DNA of 64,000 bases from assembly GCA_027488135.1 (NCBI GenBank), contig JAIYCH010000089.1, positions 62,001-126,000 of the forward strand, in the 5' to 3' direction. Of the stretch, positions 27,949 through 37,123 are shown piece after piece. The stretch comes from Saprospiraceae bacterium (lineage in GTDB: Bacteria > Bacteroidota > Bacteroidia > Chitinophagales > Saprospiraceae). Under the pieces are notes generated by a model, which did no database searches, was not told the origin of the DNA, and saw only the letters and a list, made by a program, of their open reading frames with translations. The number at the start of each line of letters is the position of its first letter. Positions within the stretch are counted from its first letter, which is position 1. Made by a program: the position numbers and the translations under genes.

Positions 27949-29403
27949 ATGAAACGAAATAATAATTCTACATTTTTCCTTTTGATGCTTTTAGCATCCA
28001 TTGGATTTTTTCCCGCTTGCGATAGTTTTACGGACTTTGGGGATACTAATGTTGACCCAAACAGAACAAACAAGCCGGTAACTGCCGCTTTAATAACCAA
28101 TGCCATTGCAGGAATGGGCGCTGCTTTTATAACAGAAGGTCTATACTGCCAGTATTTTGCTCAATCTCAATATACTGATGGTTCTTTATACTCCAGAACA
28201 GAAGGTGGGTTTGGCACCTACTCAGGCGTACTCTATGATCTTCAAAATGTAATCATTAACAATACTGATGCAGATTTAAAAACTGCCGCATTAGTTCAGG
28301 GTTCTAACGCAAATCAAATAGCGGTTTCTCGCATTTTGAAAGCTTATTACTTTGCAAGATTAACTGATTATTTTGGTGATTTACCTTACACTCAGGCACT
28401 TACTGGAGAAGTAAAACCTGTTTATGATGCCCAACAAACCATTTATAATGGTATTTTCAAAGAGTTAGACGAAGCGGTAAAACAATTTGACGGTGGAGTA
28501 GCTGCAAGAGGTGATATCCTTTTCAGTGGAAATATCACTCGTTGGAAGAAATTTGCCAATTCTTTAAGATTAGTTTTGGCAATTCGTATTTCTAAAGCAG
28601 ATGCCGCTACGGGTGCAACCCAGGCAAAAGCTGCTTTAGCTGCTGATGGAGGTGTTATTACTACAAATGCTGATAATGCGATGTTAAATTATCCTGGTGG
28701 GAACTTTAACAATCCTTGGTATGCTGCTTACTTGACTCGTCAAGATCAGGCCATTAGCGAAATCATGGTAAAAATGTTAAATGAAAGAACTGACCCAAGG
28801 GTAAATTCTTTTGCAACCGCTGACAAGACAGGTAAAATTACAGGCATTCCTTACGGACTTCCAAGAGAACAAGCGATTCAGTTTACCAATGCTAATCCAA
28901 CCTGGTCATTCGTTTTAGCTCCTTCTTTTAGAGCAGCTGCAACACCTCATGCGATTTTAACCTCAGCTGACGTTACTCTTGCACGTGCAGAAGCAGCTTC
29001 AATGGGTTGGACGACTGAAAATGCAGAACAGCTTTACAAAGACGGTATTAAGTTATCTATGGAATACTGGAAAGTGTTTACACAGGCATCTTATGACGCT
29101 TACAATACAAATGCTCTTGTTGTTTTCAAAGCAGGAGATAATGCAGGAAACTTAGAGAAAATCCGTTTACAAAGATGGTTTACCTTTTATCCTGATGGAT
29201 TACAAGGTTGGTCTGAATGGAGAAGAACTGGTGTACCAGCGTTAAAACCTACTCCTTTTGCTATAAACTCATCTAAGCAGATTATTAGACGATATATTTA
29301 TCCTGCAACGGAGGCTACCTTAAATGGTGTAAATTATCAGGCAGCAGTTGGAAAAATATCAGGTGGTGATACAAACGATGGTAAAGTTTGGTGGGATAAA
29401 TAA
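27949..29403 (+). CDS. SusD-like outer-membrane lipoprotein (SusD-like_2 group)
   Basis: The product is 484 residues. A lipoprotein signal ends at FFPAC (Cys24), followed by DSFTDFGDTNVDPN, the usual start of the SusD-like_2/RagB lipoproteins. TPR-like segments include ILKAYYFARLTDYFGDLPYT. It caps the SusC barrel and binds substrate at the cell surface. It lies 11 bp after susC and is followed by a strong terminator. Confidence 0.93.
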   Translation: MKRNNNSTFFLLMLLASIGFFPACDSFTDFGDTNVDPNRTNKPVTAALITNAIAGMGAAFITEGLYCQYFAQSQYTDGSLYSRTEGGFGTYSGVLYDLQNVIINNTDADLKTAALVQGSNANQIAVSRILKAYYFARLTDYFGDLPYTQALTGEVKPVYDAQQTIYNGIFKELDEAVKQFDGGVAARGDILFSGNITRWKKFANSLRLVLAIRISKADAATGATQAKAALAADGGVITTNADNAMLNYPGGNFNNPWYAAYLTRQDQAISEIMVKMLNERTDPRVNSFATADKTGKITGIPYGLPREQAIQFTNANPTWSFVLAPSFRAAATPHAILTSADVTLARAEAASMGWTTENAEQLYKDGIKLSMEYWKVFTQASYDAYNTNALVVFKAGDNAGNLEKIRLQRWFTFYPDGLQGWSEWRRTGVPALKPTPFAINSSKQIIRRYIYPATEATLNGVNYQAAVGKISGGDTNDGKVWWDK

Positions 29404-29418
29404 TTAATTATCCTTTAT

Positions 29419-29454
29419 AAAAGGGGTTAGGTAAGATTTTACCTAACCCCTTTT
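29419..29454. terminator. Strong bidirectional terminator
   Basis: A perfect 16-bp stem (29419-29434 with 29439-29454) and a 4-nt GATT loop is flanked by A and T runs. It separates the susCD operon from the convergent nuclease-helicase gene; the right side runs into that gene's stop region. Confidence 0.9.
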
Positions 29455-29455
29455 T

Positions 29456-32400
29456 TTATGCCATAGATGCTGCATAGGTAATTAGGTTAGCATAATCTGG
29501 AGATTTTTTGAGTAATTCAGCATTTCCAACCATGATAAAATGCTCCCTCGCTCTGGTAATGGCAACATTTAATTTCCTATCCACTCCCTCCGTGTTTTTA
29601 GACACCAATGTACTTAATTGTCTTGGATAATTAAGACAAGGAGAGTAAATGATTATCGAACGGGCACTACCCTGATACCTTTCAACGGTATCGATAGTAA
29701 ATAAAGAGATATCTAAACCAATACTGATTAAATATTCCCTGATGCAAGCAATTTGAGCTCTGTATGGCGTTATAATCCCAATATCGGAAGCTGTTAATGC
29801 TCTATGCTGCCCTTTAAAATATTGTTGAAAAAATAAAACAATTTGTCCAATTTGTATGGCTTCAAATTGATTACTCTTTCCACTGGCATCCGATAAATCT
29901 ATTTTTGTTGAAAAAAAACAAACTCTGGAAGATTGAATATTCCAGGCTATTTCAGAATCGAAATTAAAAGAAAGTGCAGGAAGCGGTTGTATTAATTTTT
30001 TTTGTTTGTCCGCGTACTCAGGAAGTACCTTAAGCATATCACTATAAAAATGGAATCCTGGAAACGTCATAATTTCCCTGTGCATTCTACCTTGAAAACT
30101 CAGTCTGCCAAGTGCCCAATGCCAATTCATTTTTTCAACCCTTTTTATCATCCTTTCAAAAACAGAATCTCGTAAATCATGAAAACCAATAGTCAATAAA
30201 TCATGATCTTTCACTTCACTTTGATCTTGTGATTGTAAAACAACGGCAGGCAACTGTTTATGATCACCAATTAGAAGATAATGGGGAAAATGAACTAATA
30301 TCCCAGCCATTGCAGGGTCTGGCAGTTGAGAAGCCTCATCAACCATAATCCTATGAAACTTTTTAAGCTTTAGGAAATCCATATTTTTCTGGAGGGAAGT
30401 TAAGGTTGAAATAAAAATTCTTGAATCACCAATTAACTTCAATAATTCTTTCCTGGATTTTATTTTTTCACATTTATTTTTAAAAATATTGGCTCGAAAC
30501 TTAATTGCTGACGACTGAACATGTCCAATGCGCAAATAATTATCTTTTATATCACCTCCTATGGATTCTACAGCTTCGCAAATTTCATCTACGGCTCTAT
30601 TTGTAAAAGCAAGAAGCATAATATTTTCATCCGTAGCATAAAAATAATGCGCCACTAAATTTCTGATCATTATACTTGTTTTTCCCGTTCCTGGTGGCCC
30701 CCATAAAAGAAAATAGTCTTTAGAATGAATGATAGCATGAAGTAATGACCGTTGTTCATCGGTCATTTTGCTAAAATTATTCTCCGGTATTTGTATTTCA
30801 AACCCATCTGAACCACTTGGTGGTATTAATCCTAAGTATAAATTTCTCTTTAATTTTTCAGCGCTTAGGAATCGAAATAAAGATTGATCAAAATTATGAA
30901 AGGAATCAAAAAAATCAGGTTCAAGATTCCAATAACTAAATTGCCTGAAAAAAGAATCATCATGTTGAGGAAACATCAGAGAAACGATAATTTCATTTTT
31001 TTCAATAGCTAATAAATAAACCTTAAATAGCTGAAAATCGGAGGTAAAATGCTCTTTATCCAGACTAGGATAAAGTATTAAAGTGTCCCCTACTCTAAAA
31101 TTTGCTCTATTGGCCGTTTTTTCAGTCTTTAAAAATGTAATTTGATTATCCTGATAGGCATGAAGTGCCAGGTGATTTAAGATATCGAAATTTTCTTTCT
31201 TATCCTTAACCGATTCCAACCATAAGGACGCTTGACCTTTTGAACCATTTTGGTAATTACCAGACCCAGATTTAGCTAATTTTTGTTCTCTCGCAATAAA
31301 ACTAATAAACGAATAAAAATATTTTTTTTCAATAGTTGATGCTTCATTAAGTGTTGAAATAAAAAGATTTAAATCTGTTTTAAAGAAACCTTTTGCTTCT
31401 GAAAGCTGATCGAATAAAGGTTGAAAAACAGCTTCACCTGCTGACAATAAATTTTCCTGAAACCCGAGATTTATTAAACTTAGCTCAATAAATAATAAAT
31501 TATTTCTCATGACCATTGCCTTTTGCTGCTGAAGCAAATTGGAAGGTGCAAATCTTAAACTCACAGATTCTCCTGCGTACAGTACAAATCCGGCGACTCT
31601 TTTTTTACTCGTTGGTGATTGGATAATTAAATCGTACAAAAGAAATTGATAAAAATGAGGTATGTTGATACCGAAGTCATTTGTCTGATAGGTTTTTCCA
31701 CTTTTTAACTCAACAATCACTGTTCTATCAGAACCTTCAAAAAGTAAATCTAAGCGACCTTGAATTCCATATATTTCTGATAAAAAGGAAGGCTCCAGGT
31801 AACAATGTTTAGATAAAATTTGTTGAATTGGAAAATCTTTGGTTATTGTTTTGAGTAAGTTCCGAAAAATATTTTTCGACGATTCAATTATTTTCAACAA
31901 ATCGTCGTCAGAGATGAGGGCAAAACTCAGCGGATTCTTTTTAAATACCAAAGGGAATAGATAGTCGAATGAGAGCGAAGGATTTGAGATTAACGCATCT
32001 AAAAAGAAGTTAGCAATTTCACCTATAAGCAGGTGAGTTGTTGTTGACTTAAGAGAAAATTTCTTTAACAAATAAGCGTCTGGATTTCCCCCTTTGGATT
32101 CAAAACAGTGAGCGATAGCAGTAACATCAAAGAGATAATCTGGTTCAAGAACAAAATGGGTTGGAAGGAAAATGCCATTATCATCCATTTTAACATTGAC
32201 CAACATACATGAAACAGGTAGTTTACCTATTTCATGGAGGTGAATGATGGTATCTGTGTATACCTCATTTAAATTAAGAACATTAAAATGCACTAAAATT
32301 TCGTCATCATCCTCCCAATCTGCTAAAAAATAAATCAAATGTTTTTCGACATCGATTTTATAAATCAGCCCTTTTAAAAAGGGTATGGCCTTGGATGAAG

Positions 32401-32818
32401 AATTATTATACTGAGGTTTTAACCATTCTACATCTCTTGTGGATGGAAGATTATATGGTAATTCAATTTTATAGAAAGTAATAAATAGAAAATCCAATAG
32501 ATTTTGTCCCAGCTCGATTAATTTACCTAATTCTTTATCGGATACATCTTCATTTTTATGAATATGTTGAAAACTGATTCTAAAATGATTTAGAGAAAAA
32601 GCAATTTCAGATGAAAGACCTAGTTTTTGTTTTAAAAAAGTAATTTTAGAAAATAGGGTATTAAAAAAAATGGTATCTTTTTTAATTATATCGTCAATTA
32701 CAGCGAATAATAAATCGTTTAACGCATTTAATGTAGACAGACTAACTTTCTCTGGAAGAGCGACAATTAGTTCAAATTCTTCTAAAAATTTTGCGCTGGG
32801 CATTTCATTTGAAGGCAT
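29456..32818 (-). CDS. Dna2-like nuclease-helicase (PD-(D/E)XK plus superfamily 1 helicase)
   Basis: The product is 1120 residues. An uncharacterised N-terminal ~330 residues is followed by a RecB/Cas4-type nuclease near 350-390 (GRLDLLFEG, VELKSGK, then QFLLY) and an UPF1/Dna2-like helicase from ~700. Walker A is GPPGTGKTS, Walker B is VDEASQLPDP, and later motifs are TPYRAQ, VERYQGS and AITRAREH. The order nuclease then helicase is that of Dna2, which processes flaps and resected ends, but the Fe-S cysteines of Dna2 are not apparent. The ATG at 32818 is preferred, 8 bp past the previous stop; 32881 would overlap by 56 nt. Role in repair is inferred. Confidence 0.82.
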   Translation of the reverse strand: MPSNEMPSAKFLEEFELIVALPEKVSLSTLNALNDLLFAVIDDIIKKDTIFFNTLFSKITFLKQKLGLSSEIAFSLNHFRISFQHIHKNEDVSDKELGKLIELGQNLLDFLFITFYKIELPYNLPSTRDVEWLKPQYNNSSSKAIPFLKGLIYKIDVEKHLIYFLADWEDDDEILVHFNVLNLNEVYTDTIIHLHEIGKLPVSCMLVNVKMDDNGIFLPTHFVLEPDYLFDVTAIAHCFESKGGNPDAYLLKKFSLKSTTTHLLIGEIANFFLDALISNPSLSFDYLFPLVFKKNPLSFALISDDDLLKIIESSKNIFRNLLKTITKDFPIQQILSKHCYLEPSFLSEIYGIQGRLDLLFEGSDRTVIVELKSGKTYQTNDFGINIPHFYQFLLYDLIIQSPTSKKRVAGFVLYAGESVSLRFAPSNLLQQQKAMVMRNNLLFIELSLINLGFQENLLSAGEAVFQPLFDQLSEAKGFFKTDLNLFISTLNEASTIEKKYFYSFISFIAREQKLAKSGSGNYQNGSKGQASLWLESVKDKKENFDILNHLALHAYQDNQITFLKTEKTANRANFRVGDTLILYPSLDKEHFTSDFQLFKVYLLAIEKNEIIVSLMFPQHDDSFFRQFSYWNLEPDFFDSFHNFDQSLFRFLSAEKLKRNLYLGLIPPSGSDGFEIQIPENNFSKMTDEQRSLLHAIIHSKDYFLLWGPPGTGKTSIMIRNLVAHYFYATDENIMLLAFTNRAVDEICEAVESIGGDIKDNYLRIGHVQSSAIKFRANIFKNKCEKIKSRKELLKLIGDSRIFISTLTSLQKNMDFLKLKKFHRIMVDEASQLPDPAMAGILVHFPHYLLIGDHKQLPAVVLQSQDQSEVKDHDLLTIGFHDLRDSVFERMIKRVEKMNWHWALGRLSFQGRMHREIMTFPGFHFYSDMLKVLPEYADKQKKLIQPLPALSFNFDSEIAWNIQSSRVCFFSTKIDLSDASGKSNQFEAIQIGQIVLFFQQYFKGQHRALTASDIGIITPYRAQIACIREYLISIGLDISLFTIDTVERYQGSARSIIIYSPCLNYPRQLSTLVSKNTEGVDRKLNVAITRAREHFIMVGNAELLKKSPDYANLITYAASMA

Positions 32819-32825
32819 AATAACA

Positions 32826-33560
32826 TTAAACCTTTTTGTAGGAATGAAAGAAACTATTCCAACGCATTTGTAAGACACCAAAGACAGCTTCTTTTATGAT
32901 TCCGCCAGACATTTTTGATGACCCTAAAGTTCTATCTATGAAAGTGATAGGTACTTCTTTTATAATAAATCCAGATTGAAAGGAAGCGAATTTCATTTCT
33001 ATTTGGAAAGCATAGCCCACAAATTTAATTTTACCTAAATCGAGGGAAGATAAAACACTTCGGTGATAACAAACGAATCCAGCAGTTGGATCCTTAACGG
33101 GCATTCCCGTCAATAAACGGACATAAAGAGATGCACCATAAGAAATAAAAATTCTATCAAAAGGCCAATTTTTCACTTTCCCGCCTTTTGTATATCTTGA
33201 ACCTACAGCGACTTCAGCACCCTGCAAAAAGCAAGCATTTCTTAATTGCACCAAATCAGCAGGAGGATGAGAAAAATCGGCATCCATTTCACAAATAAAA
33301 TCGTAATGTTTATCCAGGGCCCAATGAAACCCAGCAATATAGGCAGTTCCCAAACCGGCTTTTCCCTTTCTTTTAAGAATAAAAATACGTTCAGGAAAAG
33401 ATAAAATCATTGAATCCACTAAGTCAGCTGTGCCATCAGGAGACCCATCGTCCACTACCAACACATTAAAATCATCCCCTAAACCTAGTACGGCATTTAT
33501 TATAGCCGTTATATTTTCCTTCTCGTTATAAGTAGGAATTATCACCAAAGTATCTGCCAA
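32826..33560 (-). CDS. Polyprenol-phosphate mannosyl/glycosyltransferase (DPM1-like)
   Basis: This 244-residue soluble GT2 enzyme has LVIIPTYNEKENI, VVDDGSPDGTADLVD, EMDADFSHPP and VGSRYTKGGKV, plus RTLGSSKMSGGI near the C-terminus, all typical of dolichol/polyprenol-phosphate mannose synthases. It makes a lipid-phosphate sugar donor for extracytoplasmic glycosylation. Its GC and codon use match its neighbours. It is transcribed from its own -7 box and leads into the nuclease-helicase gene. Confidence 0.9.
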   Translation of the reverse strand: MADTLVIIPTYNEKENITAIINAVLGLGDDFNVLVVDDGSPDGTADLVDSMILSFPERIFILKRKGKAGLGTAYIAGFHWALDKHYDFICEMDADFSHPPADLVQLRNACFLQGAEVAVGSRYTKGGKVKNWPFDRIFISYGASLYVRLLTGMPVKDPTAGFVCYHRSVLSSLDLGKIKFVGYAFQIEMKFASFQSGFIIKEVPITFIDRTLGSSKMSGGIIKEAVFGVLQMRWNSFFHSYKKV

Positions 33561-33596
33561 AACAAACTATTTTAAAAAAGCAATAAAAAAATATGT

Positions 33597-33604
33597 CAAA
33601 TATA
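33597..33604 (-). promoter_or_regulatory. -7 box of the DPM1-like gene
   Basis: TATATTTG on the minus strand is an exact TAnnTTTG element 37 nt before the ATG. A suitable TTG upstream was not found. Confidence 0.4.
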
Positions 33605-33628
33605 AATAAAACCAATGAAACAGTAGGA

Positions 33629-33925
33629 TTATACAATGTCTTCCTCTTTCCAATTCTTTTGGTGCAAGGGTTTTAAGTCTAAGAAATCATCATCCTTGTT
33701 TTTTCCTGACGGCAAATGAGAAGTTGCTTTTACTTTCTCGTCACCTGTAGGAAAAAAGACCATAATTGCCTGAATAAAAACGGAAATACCCCAACCCAGA
33801 ATTGGATAAATGTACCAATTCACCCCTGGAGAAGTAACTTTATTAATAATAAAAAACAAGACACACCAGGTAAGATAAATTCTAAGGTGTTTATAAAAAT
33901 CCGTTTTGTTGATACTTTTAGCCAT
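33629..33925 (-). CDS. 2TM-domain membrane protein
   Basis: The product is 98 residues with two close membrane helices (YLTWCVLFFIINKV and WYIYPILGWGISVFIQAIMVF) separated by a short loop with tryptophan, the 2TM domain. In Bacteroidota this domain is often attached to histidine kinases or stands alone. An acidic, Lys-rich tail follows. The start could be either ATG at 33925 or ATG at 33937. Function unknown. Confidence 0.75.
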   Translation of the reverse strand: MAKSINKTDFYKHLRIYLTWCVLFFIINKVTSPGVNWYIYPILGWGISVFIQAIMVFFPTGDEKVKATSHLPSGKNKDDDFLDLKPLHQKNWKEEDIV

Positions 33926-34095
33926 TTTAAAAAACATTTAAATGTAAACCTAAAGCGTGTTTAAAATTTATTTAAATATTACAAAAAACAAATAAAACCA
34001 ATAAATATTTTGTCTTTTTCCATATTTTTAGTAGTAGAATTTGAAAAAAACATTATCTTGATAAAGTTTTTGTGTTTATTTGTTTGGGTTAGAGG

Positions 34096-34123
34096 CCCTT
34101 GCTGACTTCAGCAAGGGTTTTTT
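34096..34123 (+). terminator. Plus-strand hairpin with T-tract, no gene upstream
   Basis: A perfect 10-bp stem (CCCTTGCTGA / TCAGCAAGGG, arms 34096-34105 and 34108-34117) has a 2-nt gap and is followed by six T on the plus strand. The minus-strand MFS gene ends inside the T-tract, but on its strand the hairpin lacks a T-tail. It could end a short plus-strand RNA from 33965-34095, or act on the MFS transcript as a 3' structure. Confidence 0.5.
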
Positions 34124-35351
34124 AATGTTTGGGTATTTTATCCATACGTAATAGTGGTTTTACACTAAGTAGCAGACCAGCAAGGGCAAGAAATGCCCCT
34201 GCGAGAAAAGGTGCCCCTGGAAAATAAAACGGCGCATTATCTGAGGTAAAGAAACTGAACAAATTAGTCATTAATAAAGGGCCGATAATGGACGTCAGAC
34301 TAATAAGACTTGTGAGTGAGCCTTGCAAGGTACCTTGTTCATTTGGACCGACCTGATTAGAAATAATCCCTTGAAGTGCCGGACCGGCAAGTCCTCCTAA
34401 AGCAAAAGGAATCATAATAGCATACATCATCCAACCTTTAGAAGCTAAAGAAAAAGCGAGTAAGCCAGCGGCATTAAAGATGAGACCAATAAATACAGAT
34501 TTAACCTGGCCTAATTTAGGAATAACCATTCTTGTTAAACCGCCCTGAACCAAAGCAATGGTAACACCAACGAAACCAAGAGAATAACCAACCTCAGCGG
34601 AAGACCATTTAAATTTTTCGATAGTAAAATAAGTCCAGGTACCCTGCGTGGCATATCCAGCCAAATAAATTAACAGTAGAACGCTGGCTAATTTAAGCAC
34701 CAAAGGGTGGTCCTTTATGTTAAGCAGCGCACCTAAGGGGTTGGCTTTTTTCCATTGAATATTGGATCTATTTTCAGGTTTCAGTGATTCTGGAAGTATA
34801 AAATAGCCATAGATAACATTGAGAAGAGTTAAAAAAGCAGCAGCAAAGAAAGGCACTCTGGGACCAAACTGACCTAGTACACCACCTAAGACAGGGCCAA
34901 TAATAAATCCTAAACCAAAAGCAGCGCCAATCATCCCAAAATTCTGAGCTCTTTTTTCGGCTGGACTAATATCAGCAATATAAGCTGTGGCGGTAGTAAA
35001 ACTTGCGCCAGTAATACCTGCTAAAATTCTGCCAATAAAAAGCCATCCTAAAGTGGGGGCAAATCCTTGTAATAAATAATCGAGACCAAAGCCAGTCAAT
35101 GCAGCTAATAAAACAGGTCTTCGTCCAAATTTATCACTTAACATACCCATAACAGGAGCGAAGAGAAACTGCATTATAGCATAGGAAAACATTAAAAGGC
35201 CACCATATTTAGAGGCCGCACTTAGTCCTTCCCCTGTTAATTCCATGATTAAAGCGGGAAAAACGGGAATAATAATACCCAAGCCTATAACATCAAGTAG
35301 GATGGTAATAAAAATAAAAATGAGAGCACCTGATTTAAATTCGCGTTGCAT
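34122..35351 (-). CDS. MFS transporter, TCR/Tet-like family
   Basis: The product is 409 residues with twelve membrane helices. The loop after helix 2 is [13 protein letters not shown], the MFS signature, and the second half of the N-domain has [21 protein letters not shown], which places it with the TetA-like drug/H+ antiporters. Such chromosomal copies in Bacteroidota are usually general efflux transporters. Nothing here shows tetracycline resistance. The substrate is unknown. Confidence 0.85.
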   Translation of the reverse strand: MQREFKSGALIFIFITILLDVIGLGIIIPVFPALIMELTGEGLSAASKYGGLLMFSYAIMQFLFAPVMGMLSDKFGRRPVLLAALTGFGLDYLLQGFAPTLGWLFIGRILAGITGASFTTATAYIADISPAEKRAQNFGMIGAAFGLGFIIGPVLGGVLGQFGPRVPFFAAAFLTLLNVIYGYFILPESLKPENRSNIQWKKANPLGALLNIKDHPLVLKLASVLLLIYLAGYATQGTWTYFTIEKFKWSSAEVGYSLGFVGVTIALVQGGLTRMVIPKLGQVKSVFIGLIFNAAGLLAFSLASKGWMMYAIMIPFALGGLAGPALQGIISNQVGPNEQGTLQGSLTSLISLTSIIGPLLMTNLFSFFTSDNAPFYFPGAPFLAGAFLALAGLLLSVKPLLRMDKIPKH

Positions 35352-35388
35352 AGTAAAATATTTGCTGCAAGGTAATTATACTTCGCTA

Positions 35389-35433
35389 TTTAAAAAAGAA
35401 ACCCGGAACTAAGACCATGAATAGTTCCGGGTT
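35389..35433 (-). terminator. Terminator of degQ
   Basis: On the minus strand a 12-bp stem (arms 35400-35411 and 35422-35433, AACCCGGAACTA / TAGTTCCGGGTT) is followed by TTCTTTTTTAA, 22 bp past the degQ stop. Confidence 0.8.
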
Positions 35434-35454
35434 AAAAAATTTATCAACAAAACA

Positions 35455-36930
35455 TTACTCTTCTAGTCCAAGACCATAGTAATACTTTCTTGGGCTATCA
35501 GGATATCTCCCTTCTATGAGAAGACCTCCGTCCTTATTTTCAATGGCTTTTTTAAGTTCGGCCACACTTTTGACATCTTGTCTATCTATACGAGTAATAA
35601 TAAATCCCTCTTCAATGTCAGTGTATCTTCTGAGAAGTCCGGCACTTAATTGTTCCACTTTAACACCCTCCACCTTAAGTTTATCTTTTTCTGCTTTTGT
35701 CAAATCAGAGAAAGTAGCACCCAATCTGTCTAGCGTAGCTGAAGGTTCCTCTTTTGACACAATACTGGTATTTCCTGATGAATTCCTCAAGGTTACGGTT
35801 ATTTTTCTTTCGGTACCATCTCTAAGCACAGTTACAACCATTTCATCACCTGGACGCTTTCGACCCACCATTTCCAATAACTTTGAGGAAGTAGAGATGC
35901 TTACACCGTCCATTTCCTTGATAATATCGCCTTGCTTAAGACCAGCTTTTGCAGCGGCACCATCAGACAGAACACTATCTATGTAGACACCTTCGTTAAC
36001 AGGCAATTTCATTTCCTGAGCGTACCGTCCATCTATGCCCCTGATAATGGCTCCTAAATACCCTCTTTGTACCGTACCGTGTTCCCTTAAATCGGTTACA
36101 ATTTTAGCCACAATATTACTGGGAACAGCAAATGAATATCCCGCAAATACACCAGTAGGAGATGCAATCGCTGTATTAATACCAATGAGGTCACCTTGAG
36201 TGTTTACCAAAGCACCTCCTGAATTACCCGGATTTACAACGGCATCGGTTTGAATAAAAGATTCTATAGGAGCTTTTCCCTCTAAAATATTGATACTTCT
36301 GCCAATGGCACTTATAATTCCAGCAGTAACAGTAGATTCTAAATTAAATGGATTACCTACTGCCACGACCCATTCACCTACTTTAAGTGCATCGGAATTA
36401 GCAAAAGACAATGTAGGTAAATTTTCTGCATCAATTTTTATTAATGCTACATCTGTGTTTGGGTCCAGACCTATAACCTTAGCCGTTAAAAGTCTCTTAT
36501 CATGAAGAGTAATTTCGATTTTGTCCGCATCGGCTACCACGTGATTGTTAGTTACGATATATCCATCTGCACTAATTATAACACCTGATCCAGTTCCTTC
36601 TTGTTTAGGTTGCTGTCTGGGTTCAGGATTACCAAAAAATCTGCGGAACGTTTCAGGAATCTCTTCCATATCAAACATACCACCAGCATTACTTTTTGCC
36701 TTACCAATGGAACGAATGTGAACAACAGCGGGTAAAACCTTTTCGGCAGCCATAGTAAAACCTTCAGAAGGAATGCCAGATAAAGCTCCCTTTTGATTGG
36801 TAAGATAGGCAGGAGTTGAGGGATTTGCATAATTAAAAGGTTCCCCCTTTCTAAAAAGGGCTGAAGCAGTTATTGTTATAGCAGCACCCAAAATTGAAGC
36901 AAGGATTAATTGAACAAATTTATTTTGCAT
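35455..36930 (-). CDS. Do/DegQ-family periplasmic serine protease
   Basis: The product is 491 residues. It has an N-terminal hydrophobic segment (LILASILGAAITITASALF), a trypsin-like domain with triad His130 (TNNHVV), Asp160 (TDVALI) and Ser237 (GNSGGA), then two PDZ domains; the first has GAAAKAGLKQGDIIKEMDG, and the second is shorter. HtrA/DegQ proteases degrade or refold misfolded envelope proteins. The ATG at 36930 is preferred to an upstream frame start at 37011, since the signal anchor begins there. It is divergent from the E2 gene. Confidence 0.94.
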   Translation of the reverse strand: MQNKFVQLILASILGAAITITASALFRKGEPFNYANPSTPAYLTNQKGALSGIPSEGFTMAAEKVLPAVVHIRSIGKAKSNAGGMFDMEEIPETFRRFFGNPEPRQQPKQEGTGSGVIISADGYIVTNNHVVADADKIEITLHDKRLLTAKVIGLDPNTDVALIKIDAENLPTLSFANSDALKVGEWVVAVGNPFNLESTVTAGIISAIGRSINILEGKAPIESFIQTDAVVNPGNSGGALVNTQGDLIGINTAIASPTGVFAGYSFAVPSNIVAKIVTDLREHGTVQRGYLGAIIRGIDGRYAQEMKLPVNEGVYIDSVLSDGAAAKAGLKQGDIIKEMDGVSISTSSKLLEMVGRKRPGDEMVVTVLRDGTERKITVTLRNSSGNTSIVSKEEPSATLDRLGATFSDLTKAEKDKLKVEGVKVEQLSAGLLRRYTDIEEGFIITRIDRQDVKSVAELKKAIENKDGGLLIEGRYPDSPRKYYYGLGLEE

Positions 36931-37065
36931 GTTAATTATGATTTTATTATAAGAAATACATAAAACGCTTTTTGGTTGGATAGGAACACAAAAAAAACAT
37001 ATTGTTAACAAATTTTAACATATTTGCATTGTCATTAAAAAACAAATTTTTTGAATACGAAGTCT

Positions 37066-37073
37066 TATATTTG
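37066..37073 (+). promoter_or_regulatory. -7 box upstream of the E2 gene
   Basis: TATATTTG, an exact TAnnTTTG element, lies 50 nt before the ATG. The only nearby TTG is 12 nt upstream, too close for the usual spacing. Confidence 0.4.
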
Positions 37074-37123
37074 TGGCTCAATCAAAATTTGTATTTACAT
37101 AACATAAGAAAAAGATAATTATT

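Noticed and set aside
29456-32818. CRISPR Cas4 or a known defence system
   Set aside because: The Cas4-like nuclease is fused to a Dna2/UPF1 helicase and no cas genes, CRISPR repeats or partner defence genes are nearby.
34122-35351. Tetracycline-resistance determinant
   Set aside because: The TCR/Tet-like pattern is shared by many general MFS efflux proteins; nothing beside it (TetR, mobile element) supports resistance.
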